Below, one piece after another: positions 1 through 4,424 of a DNA stretch of 8,634 nt; within the stretch, counting starts at the first letter, position 1; each line of letters opens with the position of its first letter. The notes under the pieces are model-generated. The model was not told the DNA's origin. It did no database searches and saw nothing but the letters and a program-made list of their open reading frames with translations. The position numbers and the translations under genes were made by a program. Source of the DNA: Minisyncoccota bacterium. GTDB taxonomy: Bacteria; Patescibacteriota; Minisyncoccia; Minisyncoccales; Minisyncoccaceae. The stretch is taken from positions 1 through 8,634 of the forward strand of contig JAQTRG010000020.1 of the NCBI GenBank assembly GCA_028711945.1, written 5' to 3'.

Positions 1-1
1 T

Positions 2-721
2 CTAATAACATTAAAAGAAGCTAAAGAATTATTAAATACAGTAGTTGCTGGCGTTAAAGATTTTGATGATGCTGAGGTTGTGATTTGTCCTCCTTTTGCT
101 TTTCTTTCTTCTTTGATTAATAGTTCAATTTCATTTGGAGCACAGGATTGTTATTCTGAGGACAAGGGATCTTTTACAGGAGAAATATCAGCTTTAATGC
201 TTGAAGATTTAGGATGTAAATATGTTATTCTTGGGCACTCAGAAAGAAGAAATATATTTAATGAAACCAATGAAGAAATTAATTTAAAACTTAAAAAAGT
301 TCTTAATTCAAATATTATTCCTATTATATGCATAGGAGAGAATAAAGAAGATAGGGAAGAGGGTAAAACGTTTGAAGTATTAGCAGAACAATTAGATGGA
401 TGTTTAGAAAATATTTCAAAAGAAAAAGCTAAGAAAATTATCTTAGCTTACGAACCGGTTTGGGCAATTGGAACAGGGAAGTTTGCAGAAATTTCAAAGA
501 TTGAAGAGGTGAGAAACTTTATTCAAGAGTTCTTGTCAAAGAAATTTAGCAAAGACGTTTCAGAAAATATTAAAATTATTTATGGAGGAAGCGTTGATTC
601 AAAAAATGTTTATTCATATTTGAGCGAAGCAATGATGGATGGAGTTCTTGTGGGAGGAGCCTCTCTTAAAGCGAATGAATTTTTAGAATTAATAAAATCC
701 GCCAAAGCGGAGAGAGTGTAA
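2..721 (+). CDS. tpiA: Triosephosphate isomerase, N-terminus missing
   Basis: Glycolytic/gluconeogenic enzyme of the cytoplasm that interconverts dihydroxyacetone phosphate and glyceraldehyde 3-phosphate. The open frame enters from the left edge in phase 2 and gives 239 residues. A GTG at 80 is an internal Val codon, not the start. Visible family landmarks: VICPPF after the second strand, FGAQDCY, the catalytic-His motif GHSERR (His codon 236-238), the catalytic Glu in AYEPVWAIGTG (Glu codon 452-454) with the phosphate-gripping loop 6, and the C-terminal phosphate sites IIYGGSV and DGVLVGGASL. Usual length is near 250, so only about 10-15 residues are missing, including the NWK segment with the catalytic Lys. 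The gene ends with TAA and converges on the minus-strand material of 722-1258. Its upstream neighbours are outside the window. Confidence 0.97.
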   Translation, partial: LITLKEAKELLNTVVAGVKDFDDAEVVICPPFAFLSSLINSSISFGAQDCYSEDKGSFTGEISALMLEDLGCKYVILGHSERRNIFNETNEEINLKLKKVLNSNIIPIICIGENKEDREEGKTFEVLAEQLDGCLENISKEKAKKIILAYEPVWAIGTGKFAEISKIEEVRNFIQEFLSKKFSKDVSENIKIIYGGSVDSKNVYSYLSEAMMDGVLVGGASLKANEFLELIKSAKAERV

Positions 722-728
722 GTGATTC

Positions 729-747
729 GGGATAATTGGTTTATCCC
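729..747 (+). terminator. Weak terminator-like hairpin after tpiA
   Basis: GGGATAA and TTATCCC form a perfect 7-bp stem around a 5-nt loop, 8 nt after the tpiA stop. The following ATAAAATTT is A/T-rich but is not a clear U-tract. It may end tpiA or act on transcripts arriving from the other strand. Confidence 0.35.
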
Positions 748-771
748 ATAAAATTTAAGAAGATGATTTGT

Positions 772-864
772 TCAACATGCTATCCATAGCGGCTTTTGTG
801 CTATATACCTTTGTAGGTATGCATAGTACAAGGCTTTTATATCTCTATCAAGCTTGCTAATAAT
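772..864 (-). CDS. Possible small ORF with perfect SD but ATT at the start position
   Basis: AGGAGG at 870-875 (minus strand) is followed at normal spacing by two ATT codons (864-862 and 861-859), then an open frame of about 30 codons ending in TGA (774-772). The translation looks protein-like (SKLDRDIKALYYAYLQRYIA) with alternating charged and aromatic residues. No ATG or TTG sits at the right distance, and a GTG overlaps the SD itself. ATT starts are rare, and the frame runs through the strong hairpin at 796-831, so the reading frame may be coincidental. No family recognised. Confidence 0.15.
   Translation of the reverse strand: MISKLDRDIKALYYAYLQRYIAQKPLWIAC
796..831. repeat. 36-nt imperfect palindrome
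   Basis: The left arm (796-810) and right arm (815-831) pair around a TTGT loop: ATACCT/AGGTAT, then a 2-nt bulge on the right arm, then CTAT/ATAG, one G-U pair in the plus-strand RNA (A-C in the minus), then TTGT/ACAA. About 14-15 pairs result. Next to it, 779-790 is another near-palindrome (GCTAT, CC, ATAGC). Possible RNA stem or protein-binding dyad. Confidence 0.6.
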
Positions 865-877
865 GTTCACCTCCTTG

Positions 878-911
878 CTTGCAATATATCAGATTTATTG
901 AAAATTGCAAG
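878..911. repeat. 8-bp inverted repeat with 18-nt loop
   Basis: CTTGCAAT at 878-885 and ATTGCAAG at 904-911 are perfect reverse complements. On the minus strand the hairpin ends just before the AGGAGG at 870-875, so it could influence access to that site if it is used for translation. Confidence 0.55.
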
Positions 912-952
912 TCTTTACGTGTTTCAAGGGAGAATATTTATCCTCCCTTTGC

Positions 953-997
953 TTAAGCACTTACGGGTGCAATGTGCCGTCTAATCAAGACAAACAT
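953..997 (-). CDS. Possible 14-codon ORF with perfect SD
   Basis: ATG at 997-995 follows AGGAGG with a 6-nt gap, the ideal arrangement; the frame is 14 codons and TAA (MFVLIRRHIAPVSA). The SD starts immediately after the stop of the preceding shifted frame (1009-1011), as in translationally coupled genes. It is too short to recognise; it could be a leader peptide or a chance ORF in a structured region. Confidence 0.2.
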   Translation of the reverse strand: MFVLIRRHIAPVSA

Positions 998-1008
998 TGT
1001 ATTCCTCC

Positions 1009-1145
1009 TTATTCTATTTTTAACTCATACTCTTTTTGTAGAGTATTGTTCAACAGGGGAGATCCATTCCAAATGTGTCGGTTTTGGATCACTTTACGTG
1101 CTGGAGTCGGCGTTAGCCTGCGAGTAAGATTTGCATCTTTTTCAT
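1009..1145 (-). CDS. Possible small ORF, frameshifted, with perfect SD
   Basis: A textbook AGGAGG, 6-nt gap and ATG start at 1145. In the starting frame translation stops after 10 codons (MKKMQILLAG, TAA at 1113-1115). One base back, after the AAAAAG run (1137-1142), the frame stays open to TAA at 1009-1011 and would give about 45 residues starting MKKDANLTRRLTPTPARKV. So the full product would need a -1 shift on AAA AAG or a sixth A in the run. Codons in the long frame (CGC, AGG, CCG, ACG) are unlike those of the flanking operon. No family recognised; a chance open frame remains quite possible. Confidence 0.2.
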
Positions 1146-1167
1146 ATGCCACCTCCTTCTAATTTTT

Positions 1168-1196
1168 AATATAGCCTATTTTTAATTTGGAATCAA
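1168..1196 (-). promoter_or_regulatory. Candidate promoter for the region downstream of xer
   Basis: On the minus strand TTGATT (1191-1196), a 17-nt spacer and TATATT (1168-1173). Transcription would start near 1161, only a few bases before the AGGAGG that precedes the ATG at 1145. Confidence 0.4.
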
Positions 1197-1209
1197 ATAT
1201 ATAAATGAT

Positions 1210-1237
1210 ATTGTGCGACGTTTATATTATAACACAT
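1210..1237 (+). other. Candidate dif-like Xer recombination site
   Basis: This 28-bp segment lies 21 bp beyond the xer stop codon. Read as 11+6+11: left arm ATTGTGCGACG, centre TTTATA, right arm TTATAACACAT. Compared from memory with E. coli dif, the centre matches TGTATA at 5 of 6 and the right arm matches TTATGTTAAAT at 7 of 11; the left arm matches poorly. Outer hexamers ATTGTG (1210-1215) and CACATT (1233-1238) are imperfect inverted repeats, as expected of a recombinase dyad. XerS and XerH systems keep their dif sites beside the gene, which makes the location reasonable. It overlaps a candidate -10 element, so it may instead be purely regulatory. Confidence 0.3.
1226..1234 (-). promoter_or_regulatory. 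Candidate extended -10 promoter just past xer
   Basis: Minus strand TGTTATAAT matches the extended -10 (TGnTATAAT) exactly; no good -35 is seen. A start near 1219 would place the shared CGTCG element (within 1210-1225) at the 5' end of the transcript, similar to its location by the xer promoter. Confidence 0.35.
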
Positions 1238-1258
1238 TTGCAGGGGAATCGGAGAGAA

Positions 1259-2215
1259 TTAGTTTTTCATATTCTTGCCACTATGAAATTCTCTGTGAAC
1301 ATCTCTAAGTCTCTTATTGGTCACATGAGTATAGATTTGAGTTGTGGCAATATTTTTGTGTCCGAGGAATTCTTGAATGGTTCTTAAGTCAACTCCTTGG
1401 CCAAGAAGATCTGTGGCATAACTATGCCTTAAAGTGTGCGGAGTGGTAAAGAAAGGAATGTTGCCCAAAGTGGCATACTTCTTAACCAATCTTTCAATGG
1501 ATCTGGGCGTTAAACGGCCTTCTGAGGCGGTTATGGCTCTATAGTGGATAAATAGGGCTTTATCCTCGTCAGTACGTGTTTTAAGGTACTTTTTAACCCA
1601 ATCCAAAGCTCGTTCTGAAAAGTATACTGTTCTAGGATGTTTGCCTTTGCCAATGACTCCTAATTCAAGGTCTTTCTTATCACTCAAGCTCTTGAACTGC
1701 TCTCTATTAAGAGCCACTAATTCAGCTATTCTAAGGCCAGTTGAAAAGAGAGATTCTAAGATGGCTCGGTCTCTTAATCCAGCTGGAGTTAAAACATTAG
1801 GAGCTAAGAGTAGTTTTTCTACTTGATCTAAGGTTAAGAATTTTACAGTGTGTTCTTTTTTAGCGTCCTTAGGAAGCTGTATTTTGTCTGCTGGCAAAGA
1901 GATGATATCTTTATCAGTGAAAAAGCTTAGAAGCGATCTTAGGGCGATGAGATAATAGTTCTGAGTTAGCTTAGCTAGAGGTTTAGATTTTTGGTCTTTA
2001 TATCTAGCTAAGAATAATCTGTAGTTCCAAATATCTTCAGGAGTTAATTCGTGAGGTTTTAAATCTTGTTTTTTAATTGCGATTAGCCAATCGATAAATT
2101 TCTTTAAATAGCGACTGTAATTTTTTTGAGTATTATCAGAAAGACCTTTTTCTATTTCACAATAATCTAAAAAGTCTGGAATCTGTTTTATAATTGGTTT
2201 TGCTGATTTTTGCAT
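1259..2215 (-). CDS. xerC: XerC/XerD-type site-specific tyrosine recombinase
   Basis: Cuts and rejoins DNA through a 3'-phosphotyrosine link. Relatives resolve chromosome dimers at dif near division or integrate mobile elements. The protein has 318 residues, close to the 295-320 usual for Xer. Residues about 12-100 form the SAM-like core-binding domain (FLDYCEIEKGLSDNTQKNY). The catalytic domain from about 120 keeps every active-site residue: Arg162 (TGLRIAEL), Lys190 (VIGKGK), His260 and Arg263 (HTLRHSYATDLL), His286 (LGHKNIATT) and nucleophile Tyr295 (QIYTHV). The start is the only in-frame ATG near the domain edge; no SD precedes it. XerC versus XerD cannot be told here, and the organism may use a single Xer. 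Codons end in C more often than in the neighbouring operon. It has its own strong promoter and a long leader. An element-borne integrase is the alternative, but no cargo or integrase-specific insertion is seen. Confidence 0.93.
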   Translation of the reverse strand: MQKSAKPIIKQIPDFLDYCEIEKGLSDNTQKNYSRYLKKFIDWLIAIKKQDLKPHELTPEDIWNYRLFLARYKDQKSKPLAKLTQNYYLIALRSLLSFFTDKDIISLPADKIQLPKDAKKEHTVKFLTLDQVEKLLLAPNVLTPAGLRDRAILESLFSTGLRIAELVALNREQFKSLSDKKDLELGVIGKGKHPRTVYFSERALDWVKKYLKTRTDEDKALFIHYRAITASEGRLTPRSIERLVKKYATLGNIPFFTTPHTLRHSYATDLLGQGVDLRTIQEFLGHKNIATTQIYTHVTNKRLRDVHREFHSGKNMKN

Positions 2216-2320
2216 GTGGTTTTAATCATTGTTATTGTAAAAACGTAAATTAGGGGTAACACATAAAACATTGAGTTGTTGTTAAACATTAAATTTTAAA
2301 AATTTTGTGCAAATTATTTT

Positions 2321-2395
2321 TTAGGGGAATATCAAAATATTTAAGTTGATGTACTTATCATCGTATTCGTATAAACGCATTTTAAAGGGTTGCAT
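2321..2395 (-). CDS. Possible upstream ORF in the recombinase leader
   Basis: ATG at 2395, 24 codons, TAA; a second in-frame ATG lies at 2380. The translation (MQPFKMRLYEYDDKYINLNI, then LIFP) is protein-like but has no SD and no recognisable family. It could be a leader peptide, a gene remnant or chance. Confidence 0.15.
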   Translation of the reverse strand: MQPFKMRLYEYDDKYINLNILIFP

Positions 2396-2416
2396 ATTTT
2401 AGGTCTAAATGATGTA

Positions 2417-2428
2417 AAACACGTGTTT
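2417..2428. repeat. Perfect 12-bp palindrome AAACACGTGTTT
   Basis: Perfect dyad with an E-box-like CACGTG core, inside the recombinase leader. A second AAACAC half-site lies nearby in the same minus-strand sequence. Possible binding site for a dimeric regulator. Confidence 0.4.
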
Positions 2429-2458
2429 GTGTGTTTAACAGTATTTAAAGAACCTTTA

Positions 2459-2489
2459 ACGTCGCTTAACCTACATTGTACGACGCTTA
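2459..2489 (+). repeat. Two ACGWCGCTTA repeats 21 bp apart
   Basis: ACGTCGCTTA at 2459-2468 and ACGACGCTTA at 2480-2489 differ at one base and start 21 bp apart, two DNA turns, so both face the same side of the helix. They lie just downstream of the recombinase -10. A third copy (GCGACGTTTA, 1215-1224) lies by the candidate promoter past the 3' end of xer. The wider 16-nt block 2475-2490 matches 1210-1225 at 14 of 16, both differences being transitions. Confidence 0.5.
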
Positions 2490-2496
2490 TGATTTA

Positions 2497-2525
2497 ATAA
2501 TATAACAGGATATTTGTCCTGTCAA
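2497..2525 (-). promoter_or_regulatory. Strong sigma-70-type promoter of the recombinase gene, with internal dyad
   Basis: Minus strand TTGACA (2520-2525), exactly 17 nt, then TATTAT (2497-2502). ACAGGA (2505-2510) and TCCTGT (2517-2522) form a perfect inverted repeat with a 6-nt centre that fills the spacer and touches the -35. A dimeric repressor bound there would block polymerase, so regulated, possibly autoregulated, expression is likely; the identity of the repressor is unknown. Confidence 0.6.
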
Positions 2526-2557
2526 GCACTCTTCCCTCGTGTTGTTTAGTTAAAATT

Positions 2558-2587
2558 TGGAGTAATAAAAATATTATATAAATATTT
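2558..2587 (-). terminator. A/T-rich terminator-like hairpin of the candidate RNA
   Basis: On the minus strand AAATATT and AATATTT (2569-2587) form a 7-bp stem with a TATAT loop, followed by TTTATTA. The stem is entirely A-T, so it would be weak. It would end a transcript from the 2865-2893 promoter at about 290 nt. Confidence 0.3.
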
Positions 2588-2599
2588 TATTTTCTATCC

Positions 2600-2858
2600 T
2601 TTCTCCCCCAAGATGACTTAGGACCGAGAATCGTAATTCTTGGTCCATAAAAAATGAAAAAGCTTTGTTTGGCAATAAAGGTTATTTGCCAGTTTTACCT
2701 CTCTTGGAAAGATACACCTTTCAAGGAGGTTTTCATAAGCCTTTTTGGCTTCTATACCGTGTCCTTTTTCTTCAAGGACTTTTTTCAAGAGGTTGAAACG
2801 CCTCTCGAAGTCGCTAGTCGGGAGAACCGACACGTTTGAAGTCATCATGGTTAGATCT
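2600..2858 (-). ncRNA. Candidate structured noncoding RNA of about 250 nt
   Basis: A strong promoter (2865-2893) would start transcription near 2858. The ends pair: 2839-2850 with 2608-2619, eight consecutive pairs (GATGACTT/AAGTCATC) plus CCA/TGG beyond one mismatch. Inside are seven successive stem-loops: GTCGG/CCGAC 2817-2831; a 9-bp stem 2784-2809 whose G-U pair forms only in the minus-strand RNA; GTCCTT/AAGGAC 2761-2779; AAGCC/GGCTT 2737-2751; a 12-bp, twice-bulged stem within 2698-2730; GGCAA with TAA/TTA 2671-2690; and GGACC-closed 2621-2646 (11 bp, G-U only in plus-strand RNA, A-C in the minus). Multi-hairpin architecture with a closing helix is typical of structural RNAs. I do not recognise signatures of RNase P RNA, tmRNA, 6S or SRP RNA. 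A miniature inverted-repeat element is another reading. A 76-codon frame overlaps it. Confidence 0.45.
2618..2848 (-). CDS. Hypothetical 76-residue protein (overlaps candidate RNA)
   Basis: ATG ATG at 2848 to TAA at 2618, with no SD; from the strong promoter the 5' leader would be about 10 nt. Residues 14-43 look like a charged amphipathic helix (FERRFNLLKKVLEEKGHGIE); the C-terminal third is less convincing (CQTKLFHFLWTKNYDSRS). No signal peptide, membrane span or known family is seen. The frame fits almost exactly between the two strands of the closing helix described for this region, and many codons end in C (AAC, CTC, GAC, TTC), like xer but unlike the acc operon. It may be a true small gene, or an accidental frame through a structured RNA. 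Confidence 0.35.
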   Translation of the reverse strand: MMTSNVSVLPTSDFERRFNLLKKVLEEKGHGIEAKKAYENLLERCIFPREVKLANNLYCQTKLFHFLWTKNYDSRS

Positions 2859-2864
2859 GTCTAT

Positions 2865-2893
2865 AGTATAAAATAGGTCTGCTTTTTTGTCAA
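2865..2893 (-). promoter_or_regulatory. Near-consensus promoter upstream of the candidate RNA/small gene
   Basis: Minus strand TTGACA (2888-2893), exactly 17 nt, TATACT (2865-2870); expected start near 2858. The -35 overlaps the TGA stop of the carboxyltransferase gene. One of the two best promoters in the window, implying strong independent transcription of the short region downstream. Confidence 0.65.
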
Positions 2894-2897
2894 GCAG
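2879..2897 (-). terminator. Hairpin at the end of the acc operon
   Basis: CTGCTT and AAGCAG form a 6-bp stem with a 7-nt loop across the last codons and stop of the carboxyltransferase gene. The downstream ACCTATTTT is a poor U-tract, so termination would be inefficient. It also overlaps the -35 of the next promoter. Confidence 0.3.
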
Positions 2898-4422
2898 GCA
2901 TATTCCCATGCTTCCTAGGAATTTTGTCTGTTCTTTTTGTTGATAAGAATTCTAAAGATTTAATTAATGCATCTCTTGTGTCTTTTGGATTGATAATCAT
3001 ATCAACTTGTCCAAGTTTTGCTGCTTCAAATGGATTAATCATGTTTCTCATTTCCCCTATTTTTTCTTGTTCTAATTTTTCTGGATTCTTGCTTTCATCA
3101 AATTCTTTTTTAAAGATTATTTTCACTGCTTGCTCTGCGCCCATTACAGCAATTTCAGCGCATGGCCAAGCAATCACCTTGTCATATCCTAATTGTTTTG
3201 AAGCAAGAGCAATATATGCTCCTCCAAAAGCTTTTCTCATGATCACGCTAATCTTTGGTACTGTTGCTTCAGCGTAAGCAAATAGCACTTTTGCTCCATG
3301 TCTGATAATTCCATTATGTTCTTGATCTGTTCCAGGAAGATATCCAGGAGTATCAACTAAATTAATTAAAGGAATATTAAAGGCATCACAGAATCTTACA
3401 AACCTAGCAATTTTGTCTGAAGAATCAATGTCTAATACCCCAGCCATTATTTTTGCTTGGTTAGAAACTATGCCCACGACTCCCCCATTTAGTCTCGCAA
3501 AACCAACAACTGCATTAGCAGCAAAATTTGATTGAACTTCAAAGAATGAATTTTTATCAAATATTTCTTCGATTACTAATTTTATATCATATCCTTTTTC
3601 TAATTCTTCGGGAACTATTTCTAGTAACTTGCCTCCTTCCCTATTTTCATTGCTTGATAGTTTTGTCGGATCGTCCATATTGTTTTGAGGAAGATATGAC
3701 AAGAGTTTTTTGACTCCCAAGAAACATTCTTTTTCTTCGTTGAATACAAAATGTGCACATCCACTTTTACTTGAATGAATAGAAGCTCCTCCCAAATCTT
3801 CAAATCCAACATTTTCTCCTGTGACTTTTTTAATTACTTCTGGACCGGTGATATACATTTGTGATATTCCTTGAGCCATGAAAATAAAATCAGAAAGTCC
3901 AGGAGCGTATGATGCCCCTCCCGCAGAAGGACCAACCATTACACTAATTTGAGGAACTACTCCAGAAGCTCTTACCATGCTTCTGAATATGCTTGCATAT
4001 CCATCAAGGCTTGCAACTCCTTCTTGGATTCTTGCTCCGCCCGAATCAATTATACCGATAACTGGGTATCCATTTTTGTATCCATGATTAATGATTTTAG
4101 TAATCTTTTTGCCATGCATTTCTCCTAATGATCCGCCCATTTTAGCAAAATCTTGGCTATATACACATACAAATTGGCCATTAATTTTTCCGTAACCTGT
4201 TATGACTGAATCGCCAGCAAATTTCTTTTTGTCTAAACCTAGTGTATTAAATCTTGATTCAATAAAAGCATCAAGTTCAACAAAACTATTTTCATCTAAT
4301 AGAGTTTCAATTCTTTCTCGTGCGGTGAGCTTTCCCTTGCTGTGTTGTTTTTCAATAATTTCTTTATTATTGAGATTAGAAACAACCTCTTCTAATTTTT
4401 TGATTTGTTTTTCAAATTTCAT
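2890..4422 (-). CDS. Acyl-CoA carboxylase carboxyltransferase (beta) subunit, PccB/one-chain type
   Basis: Moves the carboxyl group from carboxybiotin to an acyl-CoA, giving malonyl-CoA (from acetyl-CoA) or methylmalonyl-CoA (from propionyl-CoA) in the cytoplasm. At 510 residues it has the normal one-chain length with two crotonase folds: N-half with LTARERIETLLD (32-43), IIDSGGARIQEGV (124-136) and GPSAGGASYAPGLSDF (164-179); C-half with VDTPGYLPGTDQEHNGIIRH (356-375), RKAFGGAYIALASKQL (396-411) and the family ending PRKHGN (502-507). Residue 404 is Ile. In Streptomyces relatives this position (422) is Asp in propionyl-CoA and Ile in acetyl-CoA-capable enzymes, so acetyl-CoA is the likelier substrate by inference. 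It is the last operon gene, 2 nt after the biotin ligase, with no SD. A decarboxylase alpha subunit (MmdA) has the same fold, but the adjacent biotin carboxylase and lack of membrane subunits argue for a carboxylase. Confidence 0.94.
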   Translation of the reverse strand: MKFEKQIKKLEEVVSNLNNKEIIEKQHSKGKLTARERIETLLDENSFVELDAFIESRFNTLGLDKKKFAGDSVITGYGKINGQFVCVYSQDFAKMGGSLGEMHGKKITKIINHGYKNGYPVIGIIDSGGARIQEGVASLDGYASIFRSMVRASGVVPQISVMVGPSAGGASYAPGLSDFIFMAQGISQMYITGPEVIKKVTGENVGFEDLGGASIHSSKSGCAHFVFNEEKECFLGVKKLLSYLPQNNMDDPTKLSSNENREGGKLLEIVPEELEKGYDIKLVIEEIFDKNSFFEVQSNFAANAVVGFARLNGGVVGIVSNQAKIMAGVLDIDSSDKIARFVRFCDAFNIPLINLVDTPGYLPGTDQEHNGIIRHGAKVLFAYAEATVPKISVIMRKAFGGAYIALASKQLGYDKVIAWPCAEIAVMGAEQAVKIIFKKEFDESKNPEKLEQEKIGEMRNMINPFEAAKLGQVDMIINPKDTRDALIKSLEFLSTKRTDKIPRKHGNMPA

Positions 4423-4424
4423 AT

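Larger units (their letters stand above)
749..1168 (-). other. Hairpin-rich region downstream of xer, possible structured RNA
   Basis: This stretch has no conventional gene. A hand count of 901-1140 gives 95 G+C in 240, above the AT-rich genes around it. It holds inverted repeats: arms 796-810/815-831; CTTGCAAT/ATTGCAAG 878-885/904-911; AAGGGAG/CTCCCTT 926-932/943-949; GTCT/AGAC 979-982/988-991; ATACTC/GAGTAT 1027-1032/1041-1046; and mutually exclusive GATCC/GGATC (1061-1065/1086-1090) or TCCAAA/TTTGGA (1068-1073/1083-1088). The outer edges, 749-762 and 1156-1168, are imperfectly complementary (one mismatch, one gap), though A/T-rich. GGAGG occurs four times on the minus strand (near 1155, 1006, 943 and 872). 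The 9-mer CTTTACGTG occurs at 913-921 and 1092-1100. It could be a structured RNA, a decayed multi-gene leader, or a string of very small genes. No known RNA family was recognised. Confidence 0.35.
2216..2490 (-). promoter_or_regulatory. Long AT-rich leader of the recombinase mRNA
   Basis: From the expected start near 2490 to the ATG at 2215 there are about 275 untranslated bases, unusual in this gene-dense window. Contents: the ACGWCGYTTA repeats (2459-2489), hairpin TTAAAG/CTTTAA (2445-2459), palindrome AAACACGTGTTT (2417-2428), GATG/CATC hairpin (2348-2362), a 24-codon upstream ORF (2321-2395), and otherwise A/T-rich sequence. No known riboswitch was recognised. It may mediate post-transcriptional control or simply be intergenic DNA. 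Confidence 0.4.

Noticed and set aside
905..1162. 85-codon plus-strand frame between tpiA and xer
   Set aside because: No SD or promoter, composition unlike a protein (many Cys/Ser/Phe), and it runs through all the hairpins; better explained as chance openness opposite the minus-strand unit.
708..1257. Repeated 8-mer CGGAGAGA at 708-715 and 1250-1257
   Set aside because: Considered as an insertion-site duplication, but 8 bp is too short to trust and no element with matching ends lies between.
722..2620. tRNA, rRNA, tmRNA or RNase P RNA genes in the gaps
   Set aside because: No T-loop GTTCGA-type motif with a cloverleaf, and no conserved RNase P or tmRNA segments were found on either strand.
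2890..4422. Recoded UGA (as in code 25 lineages)
   Set aside because: TGA ends the carboxyltransferase right after the family's normal C-terminus, and the identified genes contain no in-frame TGA, so the standard code fits.
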